Below are positions 17,265 through 25,713 of a stretch of DNA of 64,000 bases, one piece after another (within the stretch, counting starts at the first letter, position 1; every line of letters starts with the position of its first letter). Source of the DNA: Chitinophaga sp. H8 (lineage in GTDB: Bacteria; Bacteroidota; Bacteroidia; Chitinophagales; Chitinophagaceae); NCBI RefSeq assembly GCF_040567655.1, contig NZ_JBEXAC010000001.1:1612001-1676000 (forward strand), given 5' to 3'. Under the pieces are notes generated by a model. That model saw only the letters and a program-made list of their open reading frames with translations, did not search any database and was not told the DNA's origin. The translations under genes and the position numbers were made by a program.

Positions 17265-20200
17265 TTAGAACTGAAGTGATAAGGAAAAAGAGTAGGAGCG
17301 AGGCACCGGCAGATAAGTGTTTCCAAAGGAAACGTTGGCCGAGTTGGTAGCACTGTATCTCATAACAGCGCCGGTGGCTTCCGGATCCTGTCCTTTCAGC
17401 TGGCTGTTTTTCCATACATGCAGGTTATTACCCTGGAGCATGAAGCGGATATTCTGAATGCCTTTCTGACGCATTTTTGCATTGTAGAGGTCATAGCTGA
17501 GAGATACGTTTTGCAGGCGTACAAAATCACCTTTTACGGTTCTCAGGTCGCTGTTGTCATACATCTTTGCATTGTAAGGGCTGCTGCCGGTTACTGCCAG
17601 GTCCCATGGATCTGATTCCAGTACGGGAACATTGGTATGCAGTTCATCACCTGGTTCGCGCCACCTGCTGGCCCATTCTTTAGACATATTGGCTGTAGCT
17701 TCGGGGAAGCCGAATGCATAACCCTGTGAGAGGTTTCTTAACCGGATCACGTTCCCAAAGCTCCCTACCAGCATGGCGGAAAGGGTAAACTTCTTATAGG
17801 AGAACGTATTGGTAAATCCACCCTGTACCAAAGGCATGGTAGTACCGGAGTATACCAGTCCATCCAGTGATTTCATACCATATAGTACGGTTTCACCTGG
17901 TTTATTGGTGTAGAAAGTAGCGCGGCCGTCTTTATTCAAACCGGCAAACTGATAAGACCATAAGCCATTGATGGGCTTACCGATCACGGCGGAGGCTGCG
18001 TAGTTGGTACGTTGTGCATCCGTGAGGGAGTTGACGGTAGGGAGGGAGTACACATCCAGTACCTCGTTTTTGTTATAGCCTACATTAATGTTGGTGGTCC
18101 ATCTGAACACTTTGTTATCTATGTTAATGGAATTCAGTGAAAATTCCACCCCGCTATTTTTCATGGAGGCCCAGTTGACCTGAACGGTATTAAACCCGGA
18201 TACCTGTGATACGCGTTTGCTACCTAAGAGATCCATCCCTTTTTTGCTGTAGTATTCAATGGTACCGGTGAGTCTACGTTTCCACAATCCTATTTCGAGG
18301 GCCAGGTTGGTGGTGTAGTTCATTTCCCATTTCAGGTTAGGATTTTTAGGCGCAGTGATGACCAGGTAACCTTCTTTGTTGATGACGTCGGTAGTGCCTA
18401 TTGTAGCTACCAGATCAGAGTAGGCCTGAGAGGCTACATTTCCCTGGCTGCCATAGGAAGCACGGAGGGTGAGGTAGCTTAACCAGTCTTTATTGGCAAA
18501 GAAATTTTCTTCTTTTAATTGGTAGTTCAGGCCCACTGCCCATAATGGCTGGAACAGCTGGTTGGTTTTTAGACCAAAGCGGTTGGACCCATCCGTACGT
18601 GCGTTGAAGCTAACGGTATAGCGGTTTTTATAGGTATAGCCGGTAGTACCAAAGTAAGACACTGCTGCGGTTTCGTTCAGGCTCTGGCGCCAGTAAGGCA
18701 CACCCAGATATTCCATGAGCGCAAACTGTGGTACCTGCTGATGGCCACGGTCGTGCACATAGCCATATATCTCAGTGGTTTCATCTTCAAACCGGGATTT
18801 CCGTATTTCCTGGCCAGCCATCACATCAAAGCGATGATCTGCATTGATCACGGGCATCCAGGATACCTGGTTACGGAGTGTAATAGAATTGTTGTTGATG
18901 GATTTCCCTTTGCGGTAACCACCATCTGTCCATAAGTTCACCGCTACATAATCCACGGTCGTAAAGATGTCTTTCTTCCGTTGTTTTACAAAGTAGCTGT
19001 TTTCTGTTGCCACATCTTCTTCAGAAGTATGTTGGTTGGCAAAGGAGAACAAGCTGGTAAACATAAGAGAGCGCAATGGTTTCCATTCTACGTCTACGGT
19101 ACCACGTATGCCGAAGTTTCTGGAGTTACGCCATCCAAATTCCCGGTTCTCCATGAAGTTGTATTTTTCACCGGTGTAGTAGAGGTGGTTGTAATTGCCG
19201 TTTTCATCAAAAGCATTTTGTGCCCTTGTAGTATAGATAGACCATTCAAAAGGGTTTTCGCGGGAGTCTGTAGCAAAGAAGCTCTTATTATCACGCATGT
19301 TTACATCCAGCATACCACCTACCCGGAGGGTGTTAGCTATTTTGGTATATACTTTAGCGGAGCCGGTATATGTTTTTTGTCCTGTTTTTAATGCCGTAGC
19401 CTGTTCGTCCATGTAGCTGCCGGAGAGGTAGAAGGTTGTTTTTTCATTCCCTCCTGAGATGTTCAGGTTTTGGCGGTGGGTAACGGCGTTACGGAACAGG
19501 TATTGGAACCAGTCGGTATTTACATTTTCGAGCTGGTTTACTTTCTTTTCGAAGTCGGCCCAGGACATTTTACGGTCATGTACGTCAATGAAGTAACGTT
19601 CAAAATCGGAAGCGGTACCATATTGGCCTGTTCTGGGAGAGGTAGCATTTAAAATTCCTCTGCGGATCATTTCCAGGTTTACGTCTGTTCTTTCCCGGGA
19701 GTCCATCATATAGGCATCTTCAATACGGGGGCGCATGCCCACCGTTACGAAGCTGGTAAAGTTCATCCTGGTTTTACCGGCAGTCCCTTTTTTGGAGGTG
19801 AGCACGATTACACCATTCGCTGCTTTAGTACCATAGATAGCAGTAGCCGCCGCATCTTTCAATACGTTGATACTTTCAATATCTTCCACGTTGATCCCGC
19901 CGATACCGGAAGCGATCAGGTTCCTGTTGTTCATGATATCATCTACAGAAGCATTGATAGGATCATCGAGGATGATACCATCCACTACCCACAAAGGCTG
20001 TACGTTGCCACTGAGGGTAGATGTACCCCGGATCCTGATCTGTGGTACTGCACCCGGCGCACCGGAAGTACTCATCACCGTCATCCCCGGCACCTGGCCC
20101 TGTAATAATTTGTCGATATTAGGTTGGTTGATGTTTTTGAGGTTGTCCATGTTGACAGACGTGATGGAAGCTGTTAAGCTGCGGCGTTCTATTTTCTGGT

Positions 20201-20837
20201 AACCGGTTACTACTACTTCATTTACGCTACGGTCTTCCGGTTTCATGCGTATGTTGAGCGTAGCCAGGCCGGTCAGCTTTTCTTCATGACTTTTATAGCC
20301 TATAAAAGAAAACACCAGGGTGGCATTAGGCGTAGGAACATTCAGGTAAAAGATACCTTCTTCGTTGGTAACGGTACCAATTTGTGTACCCTTTACTTTC
20401 ACACTTACCCCGATCAGGGGCATTCCCTGCGCGTCCAGCACCTTTCCGCGGATGTTGGTTTGTACTACGGTAGCTTCCATTTCAACAACGCTGGCAGCCG
20501 TCTTTTTAGGCTTGATGAGGATGGTGTTATTATCCTCAATGCTGTAGGTGAGTGGTTGATTGCTGACCAGTTGATCGAGCGCTTCTTTCAGTGGCGTTTC
20601 TTTAAACTGTGTGGTAACCGTACGGGTATTCCTGAGCATTTCATTGCTGTAGAGGAACTGGAAGCCCGTTTGTTTCCGGATTTCTTCAAACACCCGTTGT
20701 ACGGGTACATTGGTTTCAGAAAGGGTTACCTTTTGCGGGTATACCCTGGCGCTTACTTGGAGGCACACAACAAGCAGCAGCATCCCTGTGATCTTCATAA
20801 ACAAAAAAGATTTTTTAAGATTCCTGTTGGCAACCAT
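17265..20837 (-). CDS. SusC/RagA-family TonB-linked transporter with STN signalling domain (locus 1)
   Basis: Outer-membrane TonB-dependent importer of about 1190 residues. After the signal peptide (MKITGMLLLVVCLQVSARV) come an STN domain (VPVQRVFEEIRKQTGFQFLY), a carboxypeptidase-like regulatory domain (NIRGKVLDAQGMPLIGVSVK), a plug with VVVTGYQKIERRSLTAS and IYGTKAANGVIVLTSKKG, and a 22-strand barrel ending in aromatic SFSLSLQF. The STN domain implies signalling to the FecR protein at 21127 and the sigma factor at 22435. The frame stays open to 20927; starts at 20927, 20837 and 20798 are possible and I chose the middle one. The susD start lies 14 bases after the stop. Confidence 0.93.
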   Translation of the reverse strand: MVANRNLKKSFLFMKITGMLLLVVCLQVSARVYPQKVTLSETNVPVQRVFEEIRKQTGFQFLYSNEMLRNTRTVTTQFKETPLKEALDQLVSNQPLTYSIEDNNTILIKPKKTAASVVEMEATVVQTNIRGKVLDAQGMPLIGVSVKVKGTQIGTVTNEEGIFYLNVPTPNATLVFSFIGYKSHEEKLTGLATLNIRMKPEDRSVNEVVVTGYQKIERRSLTASITSVNMDNLKNINQPNIDKLLQGQVPGMTVMSTSGAPGAVPQIRIRGTSTLSGNVQPLWVVDGIILDDPINASVDDIMNNRNLIASGIGGINVEDIESINVLKDAAATAIYGTKAANGVIVLTSKKGTAGKTRMNFTSFVTVGMRPRIEDAYMMDSRERTDVNLEMIRRGILNATSPRTGQYGTASDFERYFIDVHDRKMSWADFEKKVNQLENVNTDWFQYLFRNAVTHRQNLNISGGNEKTTFYLSGSYMDEQATALKTGQKTYTGSAKVYTKIANTLRVGGMLDVNMRDNKSFFATDSRENPFEWSIYTTRAQNAFDENGNYNHLYYTGEKYNFMENREFGWRNSRNFGIRGTVDVEWKPLRSLMFTSLFSFANQHTSEEDVATENSYFVKQRKKDIFTTVDYVAVNLWTDGGYRKGKSINNNSITLRNQVSWMPVINADHRFDVMAGQEIRKSRFEDETTEIYGYVHDRGHQQVPQFALMEYLGVPYWRQSLNETAAVSYFGTTGYTYKNRYTVSFNARTDGSNRFGLKTNQLFQPLWAVGLNYQLKEENFFANKDWLSYLTLRASYGSQGNVASQAYSDLVATIGTTDVINKEGYLVITAPKNPNLKWEMNYTTNLALEIGLWKRRLTGTIEYYSKKGMDLLGSKRVSQVSGFNTVQVNWASMKNSGVEFSLNSINIDNKVFRWTTNINVGYNKNEVLDVYSLPTVNSLTDAQRTNYAASAVIGKPINGLWSYQFAGLNKDGRATFYTNKPGETVLYGMKSLDGLVYSGTTMPLVQGGFTNTFSYKKFTLSAMLVGSFGNVIRLRNLSQGYAFGFPEATANMSKEWASRWREPGDELHTNVPVLESDPWDLAVTGSSPYNAKMYDNSDLRTVKGDFVRLQNVSLSYDLYNAKMRQKGIQNIRFMLQGNNLHVWKNSQLKGQDPEATGAVMRYSATNSANVSFGNTYLPVPRSYSFSLSLQF

Positions 20838-21030
20838 GCTGATGGTGGGAGCTGGTCTGGTTTTTACGGTTGATAATGGTATGCAATAAGGGAAAATACC
20901 CCTTTTGGAGTATAGAGATTCTCTCATATCTTCGTGTTGTTTGGATTTACGATTAGTTGGTTTGATAAAATCATAGCTAAAGTCTGGTGTTGGATCCTAC
21001 TCTTAACCAGGCTTGATGAATCCGAATGTT

Positions 21031-21062
21031 ACCGGGAACGCTCCAACGTTTCCGGTTTTTTT
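21031..21062 (+). terminator. Plus-strand intrinsic terminator in the fecR-susC gap (locus 1)
   Basis: ACCGGGAACG (21031-21040) pairs with CGTTTCCGGT (21047-21056) around loop CTCCAA: ten pairs including one G-T wobble, followed directly by seven T on the plus strand. No plus-strand gene ends here; susC and fecR run on the minus strand. The minus strand lacks a T-tract after the stem, so it is not a fecR terminator. A matching hairpin lies at 53873 in locus 2. Confidence 0.7.
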
Positions 21063-21126
21063 CAGTTTTGTTTTTCCAGTTATTTAAAAATCAGTCATAT
21101 GCCGGTCCTCCCGTACCGGTGTTTAT

Positions 21127-22344
21127 TTATTTTAAAACCAGGATAATATCTTTTTCACCTGCGCCGGGTGCGGTAGCCTTCTGAATACGGAAGCGGGCAT
21201 CCCCGGTAGCTTCCAGCATCGCGATCACTTTTGACAGTGGGCTGCTGCGTTTAATTCCGCCGGTGTAGTGTACTTCCGGTATTTTACCTTCATACTTTAC
21301 ATCTATATCGTACCATCTTTCCAGCTGGTGCATAATATCCGCGATGTTGGTGTTATCCAGCTGGAACAGGCCATTTTTCCAGGCCACGGCATCCGCAGCA
21401 GATACGGTTGTAACCGGAATGGTGCCAGTACCGGAAACCACCGATTGCTGTCCGGGTTTGAGTACTACGCTGGCAGCGGGCTGTTGCGCCGCCGCAGGCA
21501 GGCTCACCCTTACACTTCCTTGCAGCAGGGTGGTTTTAGTATTAGATTCATTTTCGTAGGCATTGATATTGAACTGTGTGCCCAGCACTTCTACCAGTTG
21601 GTTGCCACCCCATACCCGGAAGGGCATATCGGTATTTTTAGCCACTTCAAAATAGGCTTCGCCGGTGAGTACCACGGTCCTGTCTTTGCCGGTAAAAGCG
21701 GTGGGGAATTTCAAGGAAGAAGCCGCGTTCAGCCATACTTTGGTACCATCCGGGAGGGTAAGCCTGAATTGGCCGCCTCTGGGAGTCGTGAGTGTATTAA
21801 AGCTCACTTCGGTTTGTGTGCTTTGGGGGCTGTATTGTAACTGCCCGCCTTGCTGGCTGATGGCGGTATTTCCTTGTTTGATCACCTGGTGGCCGGTGCT
21901 GTCGAGCACGATAGCCGCGCCATTGGCAAGCGTGAGTACTGCTTTCTCTGTACCGGGGGCCACATCTGCAGCAGGTATACTGGCTATAGGAGCTGGTGTT
22001 TGCGGACGCAGCAGATAAGCAGCTGCTCCCAGCAGCAGAATAATAGCCGCTGCTGCCGCCCACCAGCGGTATCGTATTATTGCCGGGCGGGAGTTGGTAG
22101 CGGGTTGTGGTACTGCTTCCATTACTGGTTGGTGCGCTGTAATCGCCTTAACAGCCGCCTGTATAGCCGCTTCCGGCATTTGTGTTTTGCCGGGAGCTTG
22201 CAGGAAGAGCTGATCTATCAGTGCGGTCAGCTGCTCCTGGTAAGCCGGATCGGCCGTGAGCTCACTGAATGCGGCCATTTCTTCAGGCGTAGCGTTGCCA
22301 TTGGTGTATTGCGTAAATAAATATGCCAGTCTCGATTGATTCAT
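21127..22344 (-). CDS. FecR-family anti-sigma factor (locus 1)
   Basis: A 405-residue inner-membrane anti-sigma regulator. The N-terminal cytoplasmic part (1-90; LAYLFTQYTNGNATPEEMAAF) should hold the sigma factor, one membrane helix lies at about 95-113 (WWAAAAAIILLLGAAAYLL), then a periplasmic FecR domain (LTTPRGGQFRLTLPDGTKVWLN; VVLTGEAYFEVAKNTDMPF) and a DUF4974-type C-terminal domain (NIADIMHQLERWYDIDVKY) that contacts the SusC STN domain. It lies 90 bases after the sigma gene and before susC, the standard order. Confidence 0.94.
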   Translation of the reverse strand: MNQSRLAYLFTQYTNGNATPEEMAAFSELTADPAYQEQLTALIDQLFLQAPGKTQMPEAAIQAAVKAITAHQPVMEAVPQPATNSRPAIIRYRWWAAAAAIILLLGAAAYLLRPQTPAPIASIPAADVAPGTEKAVLTLANGAAIVLDSTGHQVIKQGNTAISQQGGQLQYSPQSTQTEVSFNTLTTPRGGQFRLTLPDGTKVWLNAASSLKFPTAFTGKDRTVVLTGEAYFEVAKNTDMPFRVWGGNQLVEVLGTQFNINAYENESNTKTTLLQGSVRVSLPAAAQQPAASVVLKPGQQSVVSGTGTIPVTTVSAADAVAWKNGLFQLDNTNIADIMHQLERWYDIDVKYEGKIPEVHYTGGIKRSSPLSKVIAMLEATGDARFRIQKATAPGAGEKDIILVLK

Positions 22345-22434
22345 GACGCTAAGGAGGAAAAAATGGTTGGTGGTATCTTCCCTGTATATAAAGATCCCGG
22401 CCGGCGTATTTTGGGGGGGTAGATAAGAAAAAAA

Positions 22435-23037
22435 TTATTTCAGGGCAGTGAGTGCATAGATAAAAAGGGCGCCAGTCCCTACCAGGCGGGGATCTTGCTC
22501 TTGCATCCAGGTACGGATATTTTTGATAGCCATAGCCAGGTGTTCTTTTACGGTATCGGGTTTGATCTGCATGATCCTGGCTACTTCTTCCCGTTTCAGC
22601 CCTTCTTCTTTACTGAGGCGCCAGGCCATTTGCTGCCGGGGAGGAAGCTGGCTAATGGCTTTGTTGAGCAAAGCGTGGTAGTTGCGGGAGTGGACCCATT
22701 CATCCGTTTCATGGGTAATATCCTGGAGGTGGCCCAGTTCATACAACAGGCTCTTGGCACGGGCGCTGCGCCGAAGTGCTTTAAAGGCATCATTGCGGGC
22801 TACAATAAATAACCAGGACTCAAAATCCTCGATAGCTGCCAGGGTGGTTCTTTTTGTCCATACTTTCAGGAATACTTCCTGCACCAGCTCTTCCGCCACA
22901 GTTTCAGAGTGGGTAAGTAGGAGTGCTACTTCATAAATTTTACGGTGATGGTGTCTGAAAAGTGTGGCAAAGGCAGTTTCTTCCCCATTAATCACACGGG
23001 CAATTAACTCCTGCTCATTATATAGATCCCCCTGCAT
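22435..23037 (-). CDS. ECF RNA polymerase sigma factor (locus 1)
   Basis: A 200-residue ECF sigma factor of the Bacteroidota type paired with FecR. Region 2 is seen in ATLFRHHHRKIYEVALLLTH and AEELVQEVFLKVWTKR, and region 4 in LPPRQQMAWRLSKEEGLKRE and IKPDTVKEHLAMAIKNIR. It probably drives susC and the downstream genes once released by the FecR protein. The C-terminus carries a short hydrophobic tail after residue 182 (GTGALFIYALTALK), also found on the locus 2 sigma factor. Start is the ATG at 23037. Confidence 0.94.
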   Translation of the reverse strand: MQGDLYNEQELIARVINGEETAFATLFRHHHRKIYEVALLLTHSETVAEELVQEVFLKVWTKRTTLAAIEDFESWLFIVARNDAFKALRRSARAKSLLYELGHLQDITHETDEWVHSRNYHALLNKAISQLPPRQQMAWRLSKEEGLKREEVARIMQIKPDTVKEHLAMAIKNIRTWMQEQDPRLVGTGALFIYALTALK

Positions 23038-23186
23038 CAGTAAACAAATAGCCCTTTCACTTAAATAGTTGATTCCGGTTGGTTTTTATCGGCGCAAAGG
23101 TACCGAAAAATAGTAAGATGCCATCAGCGCTTTACCTGCCCTTTGGCGGGGAGTTGCTGCTGCTACAGAAAAATGCTGTTCAAATC

Positions 23187-23214
23187 CGGACACCAGCGGT
23201 CGTGAAAACGGACA
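23187..23214 (+). promoter_or_regulatory. Direct repeat CGGACA x2 upstream of FtsX permease
   Basis: CGGACA at 23187-23192 and again at 23209-23214, 22 bases apart (two helical turns) and about 112 bases before the permease start. A similar pair lies upstream of the permease at 39523-41910. The 23038-23325 gap holds no gene that I can support. Confidence 0.35.
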
Positions 23215-23325
23215 GTTTGGGTGTGGGAAATAGTTTAATTTCATTGATTATCAGGGATATAATAAGGTGGCACTTTCTTGGTACAGGGTCTACAGTAACC
23301 AGGATCATTTCAAAAAAGGGCATCC

Positions 23326-25689
23326 ATGTTTAAGCATTACCTTCAGCACGCTTTCCGGCATATCCGTCGTAATCTGAGTTATACCTTCCTGAATATTTTC
23401 GGGCTTACGCTAAGTATAGCTTCCTGCCTGATCATTTTTCTTGTAGTACGTAATGAGCTGGGCTATGATACATTTCATCGTAAGGCTAACCGTACTTACC
23501 GGGTAACAATGAATGCGCTGGATTTTAATCCCAGTGTGTCATTTGGCATTGTTCCGGCGATGCGGAATGATTTTCCGGAACTGGAAGAAGTGTCTCAGTA
23601 CTGGCACCAGGGAGATGGGTTATTGAAAGTAGGGAATGTCCGTTATAAAGAACGTAACTATGCGCTTGCGGATCCGCAGTTTTTAAAGATTTTCGATTAC
23701 CAGTGGCTGGCAGGTGATGCCCGTACTGCTCTGGTAGAGCCTAATACGGTGATCCTCACACAAAGCATTGCCCGGAAATATTTTGGTGACAAGGACCCGC
23801 TGGGACAGGTAATCAGCTGGGACAACCGGTTTGATCTGAAAGTAACCGGGCTGATCAAAGATGTTCCCGGCAATACCAGTATGCCCTTTGATTTCCTGAT
23901 ATCCTTTGAAACGGTGAAGCCGGATCTGAAAGCGCCGATGGCAGAGTTTTATGCTATTGGAGGCGGTAATGCCTTTATTGTGCTGCCGGAAAATTATACA
24001 GTGCAGCAGCTGGAAAGAAAAATGCCTGCATTTATAGAAAAGAACTGGGGGCCTCAAATTGCGGCGGGGGCCAAGCTGCCTTTACAGCCACTGACGGATA
24101 TACATTTTGATCAGCGTTACCTGGACCAGGGTGGCATCCCCACTACTTCCCGGAGTACTTACTGGGGCTTAGGCATTGTAGCGGTCTTTATCCTCATTAC
24201 CGCCTGTATCAACTTTATCAATATGGCTACCGCCCAGGCTACCAGACGCTCCAAAGAGGTAGGCGTCCGGAAAGTAATGGGGGCTAACCGTTTGCAGCTG
24301 ATCCGGCAATTTCTGGGGGAAACAGCGGTGCTGGTACTGATAGCGCTGGCGCTGGGTATTGCCGCGGCGATTGCTTTCCTGCCGGTAGCAGGCAGGTGGC
24401 TGGATGTAAAGATCAGTGCGGCGGAGCTGGCAACACCCTCCGTAATAGGACTGATGATCGGGATGACCTTGCTGGTGATCCTGCTGGCAGGATTGTATCC
24501 AGCCTTTGTACAATCTGCTTTCCGTCCTGTTATCTCCCTCAAGGGGAAAAGTGGTACTACTTCCCGGGGATTGACCCTTCGTAAATCACTGGTATTTATT
24601 CAGTTTGCCATCTCCCAGATATTGATAGTAGGCACGCTGGTAGTAGCCAGCCAGATGGATTACCTCAAAAACCAGGACCTGGGATTTAATAAAGCAGCCG
24701 TTGTTTCATTTCCGGTGCCAGACAGTGCCAGGCAGGAAGTGATCCGGCAACAGTTGTTGCAGGATCCCGGTGTGCAGGCATTCAGTTTTTCGTCTTCCCC
24801 ACCAGTGTATAGTTTTTCATTTACTGATTTTAGGTCGCCGGAAAACGGGATGACACAAGGGGATGTCACGGAGGTGAAATACATTGATGAGCAGTATACG
24901 GATATGTTTGGGTTGAAGATGCTGGCAGGGGAAAAGATCACCAGGCAGCATACAGGCGATACCATCCGTAATGCGGTGATCAATGAAGCGATGATGCACA
25001 AACTGAATATTTTTGACCCTTCAGTAGCGGTGGGCAAACACGTGCTGCTGATTAACGACCGGTATAACATCATTGGCGTGGTACAGGATTTTCAGAGTGA
25101 GTCCAGGCATAAAAAGATCAGACCCTGTATATTAATTTACCGGCCAGGTGCATTTTTTATGGCGAGTGTACGGGTAGATATGAGCAATATGCATGCTACC
25201 ATGGATCGTATTGGTAAAACGTGGTCCGGTTTATTTCCGGAGGAGCTGTTTGCGTATGAATTTATGGACGATCGTATTGCAGCGATGTATAAACAGGATG
25301 CGAAAACCTATACCGCATTTAAATTGTTTTCTTCCCTGGCTATTCTGATAGGCTGCCTGGGATTGTATGGCCTGGTAGCTTTTGCCGCTGTACAGCGTAC
25401 CAAGGAAGTAGGCATCCGTAAAGTATTGGGGGCGTCTGTACTGGATATTGTAGTATTGTTTTCTAAAGAATTTATCCTGCTTATTATTGTTGCTTTTTGT
25501 ATAGCCGCACCGGTAGCATATTATGTTATGCAGCACTGGTTGGGCAACTTTGCCTACCAGGTACATTTAGGCGGAGGGATTTTCCTGGTGGCCATTGCAG
25601 CTTCTTTCGTCATTGCCGGTATTACCATTGCTTATCAGTCGCTCAAAGCGGGACTGGCCAATCCTGTTAACAGTTTAAGAATAGAATAA
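23326..25689 (+). CDS. FtsX/MacB-type ABC transporter permease
   Basis: A 787-residue inner-membrane protein of the large Bacteroidota FtsX-type family. One N-terminal helix (about 20-40) is followed by a MacB-like periplasmic domain, three helices around 285-400 with TRRSKEVGVRKVMGANRLQL, a second periplasmic domain, and three more helices around 670-775 with QRTKEVGIRKVLGASVLDI. The duplicated KEVGxRKVxGA motifs are typical FtsX coupling segments. No ATPase gene is nearby, so any partner is encoded elsewhere. These proteins are often linked to efflux or lipoprotein handling, but the substrate is unknown. The second permease starts 24 bases after its stop. Confidence 0.92.
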   Translation: MFKHYLQHAFRHIRRNLSYTFLNIFGLTLSIASCLIIFLVVRNELGYDTFHRKANRTYRVTMNALDFNPSVSFGIVPAMRNDFPELEEVSQYWHQGDGLLKVGNVRYKERNYALADPQFLKIFDYQWLAGDARTALVEPNTVILTQSIARKYFGDKDPLGQVISWDNRFDLKVTGLIKDVPGNTSMPFDFLISFETVKPDLKAPMAEFYAIGGGNAFIVLPENYTVQQLERKMPAFIEKNWGPQIAAGAKLPLQPLTDIHFDQRYLDQGGIPTTSRSTYWGLGIVAVFILITACINFINMATAQATRRSKEVGVRKVMGANRLQLIRQFLGETAVLVLIALALGIAAAIAFLPVAGRWLDVKISAAELATPSVIGLMIGMTLLVILLAGLYPAFVQSAFRPVISLKGKSGTTSRGLTLRKSLVFIQFAISQILIVGTLVVASQMDYLKNQDLGFNKAAVVSFPVPDSARQEVIRQQLLQDPGVQAFSFSSSPPVYSFSFTDFRSPENGMTQGDVTEVKYIDEQYTDMFGLKMLAGEKITRQHTGDTIRNAVINEAMMHKLNIFDPSVAVGKHVLLINDRYNIIGVVQDFQSESRHKKIRPCILIYRPGAFFMASVRVDMSNMHATMDRIGKTWSGLFPEELFAYEFMDDRIAAMYKQDAKTYTAFKLFSSLAILIGCLGLYGLVAFAAVQRTKEVGIRKVLGASVLDIVVLFSKEFILLIIVAFCIAAPVAYYVMQHWLGNFAYQVHLGGGIFLVAIAASFVIAGITIAYQSLKAGLANPVNSLRIE

Positions 25690-25713
25690 GCAGCTGTTCC
25701 TAAAACATCCTAT

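Noticed and set aside
20286..20873. 195-residue plus-strand open frame opposite susC of locus 1
   Set aside because: Shadow of the STN and regulatory domain coding region; no start context and no recognisable domain.
23268..23281. Sigma-54-like promoter TGGCAC-N4-TTGG before the FtsX permease pair
   Set aside because: The spacing between the GG and the -12 dinucleotide is one base short, the -12 GC is GG, and the third permease has no good equivalent.
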